Origin: Pythium myriotylum
Taxonomy: Eukaryota; Oomycota; Peronosporomycetes; Pythiales; Pythiaceae
NCBI GenBank assembly: GCA_023091665.1
Contig: JALJCQ010000030.1
Location: forward strand, 2,854,501-2,918,500
Length of the DNA: 64,000 bases
Reading direction: 5' to 3'
Numbering within the stretch: position 1 is the first letter of the stretch; each line of letters begins with the position of its first letter. This document shows positions 10,101-21,390 of this stretch, piece after piece. A model generated the notes under the pieces. It searched no databases and was not told the origin of the DNA. It saw only the letters and a program-made list of their open reading frames with translations. The translations under genes and the position numbers were made by a program.

Positions 10101-13100
10101 ATCTCCGCAGTCAGATCCGCAATTTTGCTTGCGTGTAGATGTATGGTCTGTCGTGTGGTCTCGAGCTCTTCACGCAGCGTTTCTTTCTCGATTTTGAGAG
10201 TTTCCACTTGGCCATTCAGCGCCTCTAATTCTGTTTCACGTAACACAAGTTGGGATTCTACTGCTTCACGTTGACTTGACGCACTGTATAACTTCTCTCT
10301 CAGCACTCCAGTTGAAGACATGACTTCCCTCAGCTCTCCCTCGACTTCTTCCAACCGAAGTAAGCCTTCACGAATCTTATCCATCACCACAGCTGTATCT
10401 TGATGTTCTGCTTCGTCACTACCTAACGCGCCCGGACTTACACTCTGCAAGCAGCCACCAGGGATCGGAAGTGCAAATAACTCCTTTCGCAGCCCCATGA
10501 TTTCACGCGCGTATCTATCGGATCGTTGATGCAGTTCTTCTACTTCTCCTCGCAAATACTCGATCTCTTCCTCTTGTTCCCTGTATAGATGGTCAAACTC
10601 TTCTTTCTGCATCTGTGTTGTTTCGAGATCTTCGGACATCCGAGATATTTGAGCCTGTAAGTTGTCCTTTTCCTCCCGAAGGTCTGCGACCTCCTTCTGC
10701 AACGATTCGCTTTCTCGTTCGAGTACCACAATTCGTTCACGTAGTTCGTTGGCAACCTCCGCTGCATCTGCATCGTCTTGGAGTTGCTGTGCCTCCATCG
10801 TCATAACCTGTGTTTGCAGCGAAGCGACCTCGACTCTCAGCTTCTCCATCTGCCCATCCTTCTCAGATAGCCTCGACTCCAGTGCCGCAATAGCAGCCTC
10901 ATGCTCGTTACGACGTGCGACCATCATAGCTTCGTGGGAAGCTGCTAACTCTTTTGTGGAGTCACCTGCGGAGTTCATAAGCAACGCATGCTCATCACGC
11001 AAAGATGTAATCTCAGCTTTGAGATCTTCGATCGCAGCACGCAGCGTTACCAACTCCCTTTCTCGCTTTTCGACTTCACTCTCAAGCTCCTTCACACGAG
11101 CTGACGATTCGTCCAGTACGGAACGGTTCGCTGACTGGAGTCGATCTTCTACTGCGGCAAGTTCGTGTTGATGCTGTTCTATCACTGACATGAACTCAGC
11201 TTTCTGAGCAGTTAAAGATTCACTCTGGAGCCGTAGTTGCTCGATCGTAGTGGTCAAGACTGAAATCTGCTCTTCTTTCTCAGCAATGATCCCGAGATGT
11301 TGGCCTTGAATTTCCTGCATCGCGGCATTCTTTGCGTTAAGTGCCATTGCCATCTCTTCGACGAGAGCATCTTTGTTCACCATGTCGTGTTCGTATGTCA
11401 TCTGTAACTGGTTCAACTTACTCTCAAGGACTTCAAGTTCGCTCGAGTGACTCTTGTGGATTTTTTCGACAGCCGTGTTCAGCTCTTGAATTTGTGTTTC
11501 TCTCTCGGTTAGAGAGTGCTGACTAGTAGACAGCTCTTGCTGAAGTTGTGCCATCAGCTCGTCCGTTTTCGAACCGTTGCTAGTTGCAGACTCGAGCTGT
11601 ACCTTCAGCATCGCGATTTCTTCATCCAGTTGAGCGATCTTCAGCTCATGTGACTTGCTCTCATCGACTTCATTGCGTAGCGCCTCTAGCTCTTGCTTTG
11701 TACGAATGGCTTCTTCCTGTGCCGTACGGAGAGACTCTTCCATGTCGTTCACAACTTGCTGGTGAGTGGAAGCAGACGATCGCAAAAGTTCTATCTCCTC
11801 CTGGAGGATGTTCAGTTGCGCAAGAGACTTCGACAACTCATCGACCTGGCCAAGCGCAACCTCTAATTGTTCACGTTGGGCATTGCAGGTGTGCTGTGAA
11901 GCACTCAATTCATCCATCAGCTCCTGCGCGCGCTTGCTAAGCTCTTCTCGCTGCTTGGATTCCTTCGCAACGAATACGTCGGTTAGTGAGCAAGAGTCTG
12001 AGTCAACACCGAAGCTGACAAGTTCACTTTCGAATCGGACAAGCTTCTGCTCGCGGACTGTGAGCACCTCAACAGATTGCCGTAACTGCGCAATGAGTTC
12101 GCTGTGACTTGCGATCGAATCCGACGACGACTTCGCTTGATCGAGTTGCTCCTGTAGCTTCGCCAACTCTAGAGCATGCTCTTTTTCAGCTTTCTCAAGC
12201 AGTTGATCACCGTTCTCAACGGTCTGCTGAAGACTCGCGAGTCGTGACTGCAATTCACCATTCTCACGGAGCGTGTGGTTTAACTTGGATGCTACTTCAA
12301 GGTAGAGCTGTTCTGAGTCTTCTTGTTGCTTACGCATGAGCTTGATCTCGCGTTGCAGATCAGCGAGTTGCTTGGCAGCTGCTGATCGATCCGACGCCAC
12401 GTGTTCTTCTTGTTCCTGCTTTTCTCGAAGGATCGAGGTGATTTGCTCTTTCAGACGCGCGTTTTCCTCTCTGAACACAGCTGTGCGCGCTTCTTCTTGG
12501 GCCATCGCTACCGAGAGCTTCTGCAATTCGTCCCGCAACTTGGACATCTCCTTGTCCTTGCCCTGGTCGTTTTGCTCACCAGTAGCGTTACTATTCTTCC
12601 CACTGCCACGGCGCATCCAGCCCACGCCCGAGGAGGAACTAGAGGACGTCGTCTGTTGCTGCTGAGTGCGCAGTTCCAACTCAAGCGCCGCAACCTTGGA
12701 CATAGCAGCGTCGTGTTCCCCGATCTTCTCTTCGAGTTGGCGCTGGAGGGATTGGTACCTCCCGATCACTTCCTTAAGCTTTCCTGCAATGTCCTCTTTC
12801 TCCTCTTCCTTTTGCGCGAGGTCGCGCTCGAGCCCAATGATCCGGACCTGCAGTGCCTCCGCTGCCTCGCTGCTGTCGGAGGCCCTCGAGGGCGAGAACG
12901 GCGGCTTGGCGGGCGATTTGAGCGCCTCGTTCTCCTCTTTCGCCTCTTGCAGCTGCTTCTGCATGATGCGGCACGTGCCCACGACCTGCTTGAGCTTCTC
13001 GATGAGCTCGTGCTTCTCGGCTTCCAGCTTCTTGGTCACGGCGTCGTCGCTGCTGTTGGTCGGCGAGGCGTCGCCGCCCTTGGCGTTCACGGCGCCGGCG

Positions 13101-13365
13101 TCGGCCGAGGCTTGCTGCTGGTCCTGGCGCTCGCTCACGACGCTCTGGTACTGCTGCTGCAGCTGCCGGTACCGCCCGACCACGTCGTGGAGCTTCTTGA
13201 GCAGCACTTGGTTCTCCTGCTTCATCTTCTGGCTCCGCTCTGCAGCAAACGACACGGTCAGAGGCGCCGCGGCCTGCGCTCGCCAGCCAGAGATGGCTCG
13301 TCTCTCTCACCTCGCTCCTCTTGGAGCTCGCGCGCCGCGACGGCCGCGCCGTCGGCGTCCGCCAT
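4180..13365 (-). CDS. GRIP-domain golgin, giant coiled-coil Golgi tether with an 18-copy internal repeat
   Basis: Five exons can be joined in frame on the minus strand: 13365-13311, 13239-4916, 4852-4670, 4596-4502 and 4423-4180, giving about 2,966 residues. All four introns are GT-AG. The start MADADGAAVAAR at 13365 is the first ATG whose exon splices cleanly into the main frame. Almost the whole protein is heptad-rich, Glu/Lys/Gln/Leu-dominated coiled coil. Residues about 1283-2247 are 18.2 copies of one 53-residue unit. Near the C-terminus exons 4 and 5 create YLKNIVIKYIES...IPVIATVLHFSPQEV (about 2855-2898), which matches the GRIP domain used by golgins to bind Arl1-type GTPases on trans-Golgi membranes. 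A short Pro-rich tail follows. By family knowledge it should be a peripheral membrane tether for vesicles. The GRIP match appears only after splicing across the last intron, which supports the exon model. Confidence 0.85.
6555..9448 (-). repeat. Coding minisatellite: 18.2 tandem copies of a 159-bp unit
   Basis: Successive copies are spaced exactly 159 bp apart (the same 10-mer starts at 6571 and 6730, and the last copy is at 9433, that is 18 x 159 bp away). Each unit encodes 53 residues beginning SVELEAAREELTKQVERL and ending in RSALDDR. The translation is identical in every copy in three different frames, so copies are essentially identical at nucleotide level. The unit length is divisible by three and free of stops in two antisense frames, which explains the two overlapping ~1,000-codon antisense open frames here. 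Array ends are sharp: sequence diverges from the unit before 6555 and after 9448. Confidence 0.95.
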
Positions 13366-13491
13366 GGTCCTTGAGGCCCCGATGCTTCGCTGGCACGACT
13401 CACACCCAAGCCCATAGAAAAACGTAGAATTTGGGGCGGTAATCACCTAATCGAGTATATTGACATGGGTAATTATGTGGTCCACAGAAAG

Positions 13492-15093
13492 CTACACTGA
13501 TTCTGTAGCCATGTCGTGGGCTCGCCAGGGCAGACACGTCCTCGCAAGGTCCTGCTGCACGAGCGCTCGACGGCTCTCAACTAGCAAGTCCCACAATCGC
13601 TCCACGTCTGCAGCCGCCTCATCACGCTGAGAGGCACCACTCGTCGCTGAGTCCGGATCGAGTCGCGACGCCTGTGGATTGGCGGACCTGGAACAGGCCA
13701 TTCGCCCAGGACTTGGTCGAGGAAACAGCGCACGGAACACGACATCTTCGAGATCTCGCTGCAAATGGCGATATTGTCAGAGGACGGAACATATTAGATC
13801 AAGACGTAAAGACCTACCAGTCGCTTGGACGCAGCTTTGTGGGCGTTCCGCATCGCTCTTAGTTCGTCTGTATCGAGTATCGACTCTCGAAACGATGCTA
13901 CGGCTGACGCCTGCGTCCTCATGTCGGCGCTGGCACCACTGCTGGAAGCAACAATGTCAGCAAAAACGTAGGCAGCATCGCTTTGCAATTGGACCCGACC
14001 TTGTACGTCGTCGCTTGTTTGGTAAGTCAACCGCTTGCTGTGCCGACTGAAGAAATTCTTCCCACCTACTCCATTTTTGTACCACGCAACCGGTGGATAA
14101 CGATGTACAGTTGTCGTGTCGATTGGACAAGCACCCTGCAGATATGCCCAAGAGGCGATACAAGCTGCGGGTGTCTTCACCAAACGTTCGAGCCAACTCC
14201 ACCACCACACTCGTGGAGTCTGCCTCATTGAGTTGATCATGTCTGGATTCGCTCTCTGAGCCTGAATCCGGTTGGCGCTGAGCAGGCTCAATACTAATGC
14301 TTGATGCGGTTCCATCTGACGAAGATGAGCTTTGGAGGGAGTTCAACTCAGCAAGTCGTTGGTCTTGTACTTGTACTTTGTTGAGTGCCATCCGCACCGC
14401 TTCTTTGTCTGCATTCGAGGTCAGCACATCTTCGGCAACAGCGAGAAGTCGTGAGGGAATAATCAGCCCTTCCACGCTCTTCGATGACCTTCTGTTGAGC
14501 CAGTGGTTGTGTCGATACAAATCACGCAGTCCATTCGGCTGTCGTTTCACTTTCAGCAACTGGATCCAATGCTGGGACCGGAGCATCTCAATCCGCCGCA
14601 GACCTTCTGTGAGAACCTGGTGGGCTTCCGGTGCCGGTGTGAACTCAGAATCCAGCCAGAGGCGAAGACTCACACTGCCAAAATCAATCTCGCCGAACGG
14701 CGGTAGGTTGGTCGCCCGCGCTGAGGTCGAGTCGTTCGGACGCACCACCGACTTGATCGCCGAAAGTGCGATCTCGAAGACATCGCGGCCATCAAAGCGA
14801 ACGAACAGCGCGCTGCCGCCCCTGCTGCGCTCCGAGGAGACGATCTTCGCGCGGAGCAGCGTCTGGTCTTCGTTCTCTTGGCTGGCGAGGAAGTAGCAGA
14901 TGCTGGATCCGACGTGGAAGCACGCCGAGCACTGCACGGGCTCCTGTGACGGCGACTGAGAAGCGAGCGGCCGTGGAGGGAGGAGCTGCTTCACACCGTC
15001 GGCAGGCTGCTGGTCGCTTCTTGGCCACGGCGACTCGGTCGCGGAGACCTTGCGGAGCCAGAGCTGAGCTGCCAGGAACGAGTGTCGGTCCAT
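13492..15093 (-). CDS. Unrecognised protein, three exons (about 494 aa)
   Basis: The proposed exons are 15093-14000, 13941-13818 and 13758-13492, joined by GT-AG introns of 58 and 59 nt. The first intron has a good branch and polypyrimidine stretch before its AG. The start MDRHSFLAAQLWLRK is the first ATG of the long frame. I do not recognise the protein. Visible features are a CSAC pair within a Cys-containing segment near residue 55-68, a basic central region, a Ser-rich stretch (SSSSSDGTASSISI) and a C-terminal helical part ending near ERLWDLLVESRRALVQQDL. No signal peptide or membrane segment is evident. Its stop lies 126 bp from the golgin start, and it diverges from the tyrosinase-like gene on its other side. 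The family and role are unknown. Confidence 0.6.
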
Positions 15094-15809
15094 GGTGCAA
15101 GTGTGTGGAGGAGGAGGTCACAGTCGCGATCATTCACGTGAGTGACGTCGAACCTGGCGATAACGAAATGCAGTGGGCGCTTCCAACTGCGACCAAGCAA
15201 GCACTGTCAAAACAAGCGCGATGCGCTCCTGGGCAGTGCATGGCGGCTGCGGTCTCCCGTTGCAGCGTTGGAGATGGAGACCGAGTGCGGGTGTCGAATC
15301 CTACAACCCAGGACCACTGCCAGAGACTCGATGCCTGCCGAGCCTCATGAGGTGTGTTAGTCGGCGCTGAGAGCATCGAGAGAGACAGGGGATGAGAGAG
15401 CGATAGGAATAGAGCCGGAAGACAAGCCTCGTTGTCGCAGATAGCTCCGCGAGTGCCCTTGTCGTCATGGACAGGACGGGGGAACGTAGTGGTGTCATCT
15501 AGCGCCATCGGGTTCCTCGAGCGCCCTCCCACGGTTTCCTATTCATGCGATCAAGAGCCGTCGACCACGGCACACGCATCGCTCAGAGCGACGGCTCGAA
15601 AAGCGCCGTGGAGTGGCGAGTCAAGAGAGCAGTTCACTTCATGGTCGGGCACCTGAACAAGTCTTCGCGCATAACCGGTGCATGTAGCTGCCACAACATC
15701 AGTACACCAACTATTAACCAATCAAGTGCGTTGAAAAGTGCCCAGTCCCGCCGAGCCAGAAGGCATGCACAACAACTCGAACCTCCCGGGGCTCGAGTAC
15801 AAGACCGAC
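15094..15809. other. Divergent intergenic region (putative bidirectional promoter region)
   Basis: This 716-bp gap separates a minus-strand gene and the plus-strand tyrosinase-like gene, so both promoters should lie here. I see no defined motif that I can name with confidence, only purine-rich and GA-rich tracts around 15360-15420. Confidence 0.4.
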
Positions 15810-17464
15810 ATGGCGTGCGCGCGTGCGCTTCTCCTGGCGCTCGCGCTGCTCCTCGCGGTCTCTCCAAGCGCCGCCGATGCGTCGCCGCGTATCCGGAAGA
15901 GCTGGGACGCGTTCTCCACGAAAGAGCAAGGTACGACAGTGCGAATGTGGCCGCGAGAACGCATGGACTGACCGACAGGGTGGCATGTCTGTTTAGAGAC
16001 TTACATCAAAGCAGTCTCCCTCGCGATGAGCTCGGGCAAGCACTTGCAGTTCACCAAGCTGACGATGGATCCCAAGAGTCTCAAGCGCGTCCAGGGCACG
16101 GTCGGCGAGCCAGCGTGGCATCGCAAGTGGCTCGTCGGCTACGAGAACATGCTGCGCAGCTTAGGCGACGAGTTCGCGTCGCTCACGCTGCCGTATTGGA
16201 ACATATTTGAGGACTCAGCCATGCGACTATCGTCTCGGAGTCGGTGCTTGAGTATCGCCGAGTGTTCGTCATATTTGACGGCTATGGGAGGGAGTGCTGG
16301 AGATGACTATGGTGCGCCTTACTTTGTCGAAGGCGAGTTCGCGTACGGCAACTGCGTGAACAAAAGCGTCGCCGGATCGGCATGCACGAACCCGGACGGC
16401 AATGCCTGTGAGCATTGCATCCCACGCGGTGACTGGGACATTGAAGAGTCTACCTTTGAGTTCGGTCCTTCTGCGTTCGTCGAGGTGCTTCGACTAAGTG
16501 CGGACAGCAAGACCCCCATGGACACTCTGCGTCTGAGCATGGCAACGCGGTTCCACTACAACTTGCACAATTTGCTCGGTGGTGTGTACGAAACTCGAGC
16601 TGCTGCTTTCGATCCCATCTACATCGGCCATTAGTAAGTTTACTACAGCCGACGACGCATCCTCTTCGCACTTTCACTAACATAGTCATGTGCTCTGCCT
16701 TTAGTGCGATGACTGACGCAGTCTACAATATCTTCCAACGATGCCATAGAGAGGTCGGAGCCTTTGTATCATCCCCGTTCCAGACATCAGACGGAGAGGA
16801 ATTGTCGTCATCGAGCGCAATTCCTATGGAGCTCAACGGGAAAAACGTCCACGAGATCGACGGTCTTTCGGCTTATTTTCAGGAGGTCGGGTCTTCGTTC
16901 GGGCACGTCGACGATATCCGCAATATCACAGACGGGTCGACAGGGTATGAGTATGAACTCGACGACTTCCTCAACCAGCTCATGAGAGAGTTTGACGTTG
17001 GATGTTCGGCCAAGAAGGGGCCAGATGCACTTCGCTTTGCAGAAGATCGAGAGCTGACACCGGATCGTAACGCTAGCTTGTGGTTTATCCGCGCTATGGC
17101 GACATGCGGCGACTCAACTCTGGTCGGCACGACCGACGAGGCTCCCTACACAGCTGTGGTGTGTGAGCTCATGGCCAAGCAACAGAACGGCGTGTTCACC
17201 AACTTCAGCTCGACACTTCGGAACACATGGAATGCGCCACCCACGCTCATGCCGACTTGCGTGCACGTGCTCGAGGCGATCGCGGATGGCACGGTCAAGC
17301 TCCAGGTCTCGGAGAAGTGTCGCCAGGCGTTCCTCACCGAGACGAGCATCAACGCCAACGAGTTTTACACCAACACCACGGGCTTCACCGTGGTCTCGCG
17401 GGGTCTCGACGGCCTCGTCACGCGCTTTCCCGGCCTGGACGGCCAGGTCGACGCGAATGTGTAG
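15810..17464 (+). CDS. Secreted tyrosinase-like copper protein
   Basis: Exons 15810-15930, 15997-16633 and 16705-17464 (GT-AG introns of 66 and 71 nt) give about 505 residues. The chosen ATG opens a classic signal peptide, MACARALLLALALLLAV, with likely cleavage near residue 21-24; an in-frame ATG at 15765 would put 15 residues before it. Tyrosinase signatures follow. The CuA region reads EPAWHRKWLVGYE (His82) with LPYWN downstream. CuB reads FHYNLHNLLGG (His227, His231) with DPIYIGHY (His252). The first exon-exon junction recreates EQETYIKAVSLAM, typical of the family start. Family members use a binuclear copper site to hydroxylate or oxidise phenols. Here the position of the second CuA histidine, nine residues before His82, is Gln73, so activity may be altered. 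The C-terminal half is Cys-containing and unassigned. It ends only 126 bp before the next gene. Confidence 0.8.
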
Positions 17465-17590
17465 CCATTCACGCTTGCTGTGTATCCATTCGGTCGCGTA
17501 CCTAAGTGTCACTAATTCGTCAATGGAGACCCCTCACTAAGTTCGTATTGAACGGACCTGTTCGTTGGAGCAACTGTGCGACTCGTTACG

Positions 17591-20500
17591 ATGGAGCTGA
17601 GCGAATGGTGCGAGCAGGTGCCGCACGGCCAGTACTTCCAGCCCATCCGACTGCGCGTGGAGACCGCCGCGTCGGCCACGCCACTCGCGCCGGCGGCCTC
17701 CACCAACGCAGCTGCGCCGTCGGATGAGCCGTCGACGCCCCCGCCCCAAGGACTCGACGCCGAGTCCTCGCCCACCATCACGACGCCCAAGAGACTCAAG
17801 CGGCGACAGAAGCCCCCGCCGTCGCAGACGCCAAAGTCAACCAGCGATGACGACGGCGTCGTGCTGCTCCCGCCCTTCCAGAGCGCCCAGGTCGGCACGA
17901 ATCGCACGGTGTTGAACGTCGGCGGCCCAGTGTGGGCGATGGATTGGCTACCACATGACGTGTACAGGTTGACGTCCACGATCGCCACAAAGTCGAAGAA
18001 AAGGAATGCACCGGCGAATGGCAAAGCGAACAAGGAGAACGTGGATGGAAATGCCAATGGGGCGCTGCGAGAGAACGGGAAGCTGAACAAAGACCCGCTC
18101 GCAGGGTGGCGAGTGCTGGCGTTGGCAACACATCCTCCATGTACGGTTGTGAATGGGAAGCTTGTCAAGAATACCCCTCCAGACCACCACTACGACGCAC
18201 CACGGGGCGGTCGTAATATGATTCAGATATGGGCGATTCCTGTGGCTAGCAAGAACGCAGTTCGAGTAAAACAAGAAGAAGGTGATCAGTCGAAGGACCA
18301 GGACCCACCAGAGATGATACCGCGCCTTGTGTATGCAATCGATCACGACAGCGGCGTTGCGTGGGATGTTCACTGGTCTCCACTCACCTATAAGATGGCG
18401 CGGTATCGTCAGTCAAATGATCTTCTCGGTCTGCTCGCGGTAGCTTTCGGCGATGGGAGTCTTCAGATTTTTGAAGTCCCTCTCATCTCGCCAGATAAGC
18501 TGCAGGTGGAGCCCAGCGAACACGTTGTTGAGCGTTTGAGTCCGATCGCTGCAGGAAAGCTGGAGCGGATAATTCAGCTGAGTGTGCGGTGGTCGCCACA
18601 TCGGTCAAATCTTTTGCTTACAGGCTGTTCTGACGGTAAACGGAGGTGCTTGCCTCTGTCTCTCTATACTGGGTACTAACATTGTCCAAATTGCAAACTT
18701 AGGATCGGTGGCTCTCTGGAATCTAGAGGAGCTATTGTCTAAAGCATTACCTACTGAAGGTTTGAACGAAACCCATGAACTGGAACCTCAACGGCGATTT
18801 CAAGACGGTGAGTATGAGGACGAAGCCTCTACGGAATTCGCTTTTGACACAATCCAATTCACTGCGTAGCCGATACGATTGGGAAGCAGGAGCCATTTGA
18901 TTGGGGTTGGGGATGGGTAGCAGTGAGAGCTGTGTCTTGGTCACCGTTCGACGAGAACCTTTTTGCCACGACTGGGAATGTACGTTCAGCTGAACGCAAG
19001 ACGGGTTGGGTATAGAACTCTGACTGGGAGTCCATCTTAGGACTCGCTGTTCAAGCTGTGGGACATTCGAGAATCGAGAATCTGTTTTCGATCCCACCGA
19101 ATTCGTTCAACATGGGGTCTTGCAATGCAGTGGATGGATGATACTTCTGTACAGATATCGGGTGATCAAGGCTCTCTCTACATGTACGATGTTCTGGTAG
19201 GTTTCGCGCTTTCATGTTTGAGAAAAATGCAGGGGATTAATCCTTGTTGAGCAGAGTGGAAGCCACCAGAAACTACACTTTCACCCTCAAATTGATTCAC
19301 CAGTGTGGGACCTCCAATTTGCACGACGTGGGAGGTTCCCCATACTTCTTTCATCGTGCACTTCCGGTAGCCTGCGAGTTGCACCCGCAAAGAAGATATT
19401 TCGAGCGCCGCAACACTCAGTTGAGTTCTGTCGACTACACGGAGAAAAGAATGCAAACGTAGAGCAACCCCACAAGTCACTCACAGTAAACTTTGATCAC
19501 CGCATCGTCAGTGGGTCAGCAGAAGCTGCATCTCCAGCTACTCGTGAGTTTTGTGAACGTGACGCTTCACTTCATCGAGTGCGCTTGTCAACAAGTGAAT
19601 CTGGCGAGTATCCTTGCTTCTTGGCCACAGGAGGACATGCAGGACTTGTGATTCTGATGGAAATGCAGGATGACTTCGATAACCTCTTCGACAACTATTT
19701 CCTACTCCCAAGTAAGAAGATTGGTCGACCACGAAAGTCGGGCACACCGTCCAGTCCGTGGGGTGGGCGAAATATTGGTCAAGAGAAACCGAAGAAACTG
19801 GTAACTCCTTTGAAAGCCAAACGTGTTTCTGGAATAAAGTTATCGAGTTTTGCTCGGGGGAATGGGCTCACCCCGAAATCCAAGTCGAAGCATAAGAAAG
19901 CCAAGGATGACGGGCTTCCGGAACTTCCAGAAGTCTCTGCTTCCCCATCAGAACCAGAGTATCAAGATGGGGAATCTGAGTCAGATAGTGATGAGATTTC
20001 CCTGGGCGACGACAACTCAGACGATGACCGTGTTATTCCCTCCGATGAAGACGACGACTTCGAGGAAGTTGAGGCCGTGTCCTCGCCCGTAAGTTCAAAT
20101 GTAGCACGAATGCGCCACGAGTATCAAATGGATTTATCCGAGGAAGACGCGGTGCTTCTTGCCATCCAAATGTCCGAGCTTGAGCATACCCCAAACCCAC
20201 CTTCGGCGAAGGAAATCGAAAGATCCGTATTGCCGACAGAGGAGTCAGTAGCTGCAAAAGCCGACAAGACAGTGAGGACCAAGGAGCAAGACAAGTTGGG
20301 CCGTGAAGCTGCAGCTGGCACTTTGAATGGTACCTCTTCCAGGTCAAAACTCTCATCGAATGGTGTTGGGGGTAGCGCTTCGGGTAAAGCCAAATCCTCG
20401 AAAGATGTGGCATCTGCTGGAGACACTAGTAAGCGTGTGGGCGCGTCCAAGAAGTCTTCTGGAAGAGTGGTGCAAGCCGAACCAGATTGGGCATCCTACG

Positions 20501-21210
20501 AAGCAGAGGAGTTCTTGGCAGGGAATATGGATCAAACCTCCATCCAAATGCACATCTACCAGCAAGGAATGACTGAAGAAGATGCACTGCGGGAAGCTCT
20601 TCGAATGTCGGAGGTAGGTCACATGAGGCGATCAAATCGAAAGCGCAAAGCACCGTCCCCATCCCCCGACGAAGGGTTTTTGGTCACGCCGACAAGCAGG
20701 CTCACACCAAAGGCACGGAAACGGCCAACCCCGACGCCAAAGTCGGCCACTTCAACTCCATTGGCAGCGACGACTGCTGCCGTCGCTCTTTCTCCGGATG
20801 AAGTCGCTCGACGTCTCGAGTTCACGAACACGTCTCCTCAACAGGGAGCAGCGGCCGTTCCTGCTCCAGGCTGTATCTCGCCTTCAGAGGACACCCCAAA
20901 GCCAAGTCGCCCCCTCAAGACACCGCCACTTCCTCCAAAGCCTCGGTCAAACTCCACATCGTCGGCGAAGAAGAAGACGCCAAAAGTGTCGACCAGCGAG
21001 GAGTCCCCTGGGCCAAGCCAGCCTCCCAACGTCACAACACCCAAGCAGACAAATCGAAAAACGACCACGACTCCACCGAGCACCAAGCGAACACCGTCGT
21101 CTTCCTCCAAGAAGGCCAAGCCCAAGCGAGCAAGCGGTGGGGGCGCCAGCTTCCTCTCGGAGGAAGAGCTGCTCGCGATCGCGCTCCAAACGTCCCAAAT
21201 TGAGTACTAA
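17591..21210 (+). CDS. WD40 protein with AT-hook and three UIMs, TFIIIC-subunit-like
   Basis: Five exons, 17591-18635, 18703-18807, 18870-18979, 19041-19196 and 19255-21210, join in frame to about 1,123 residues. The N-terminal half forms a WD40-type propeller. Repeat-like strands include GVAWDVHWSP, LLAVAFGDGSLQIFEV, LLTGCSDGSVALWNL, RAVSWSPFDENLFATTG, DSLFKLWDIRE and SPVWDLQFA. This layout resembles the WD40 subunit of RNA polymerase III factor TFIIIC (GTF3C2/Sfc6), but that is my inference. A basic segment contains the AT-hook core GRPRK near residue 629. The acidic, Lys/Ser-rich C-terminal half carries three ubiquitin-interacting motifs: SEEDAVLLAIQMSE (about 767), TEEDALREALRMSE (about 912) and SEEELLAIALQTSQ at the very end. 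The role is probably chromatin- or promoter-bound with ubiquitin recognition. Confidence 0.7.
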
Positions 21211-21390
21211 CCTCGGCCCAAAACAACATATACAGTACCTCGTCCCCTGCCATTTCCGTAATTTCTTTCGTGGTCGCCGTCAGTTCCTTCTAAAACCGTC
21301 AACTTAGCTGAAGCCATCCATCTTCCATGGGACAAAGATTCCACCGCGGGCTTCCATTCGGGCGGACGCCTCTCCGGTCTCCTCGCGACC

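Noticed and set aside
12401..13427. Plus-strand frames of 250-340 codons over the golgin 5' end
   Set aside because: They are Leu/Ser-rich complements of Glu/Lys/Gln-rich coiled-coil codons; the minus-strand frame has clear heptads and splices to a good start.
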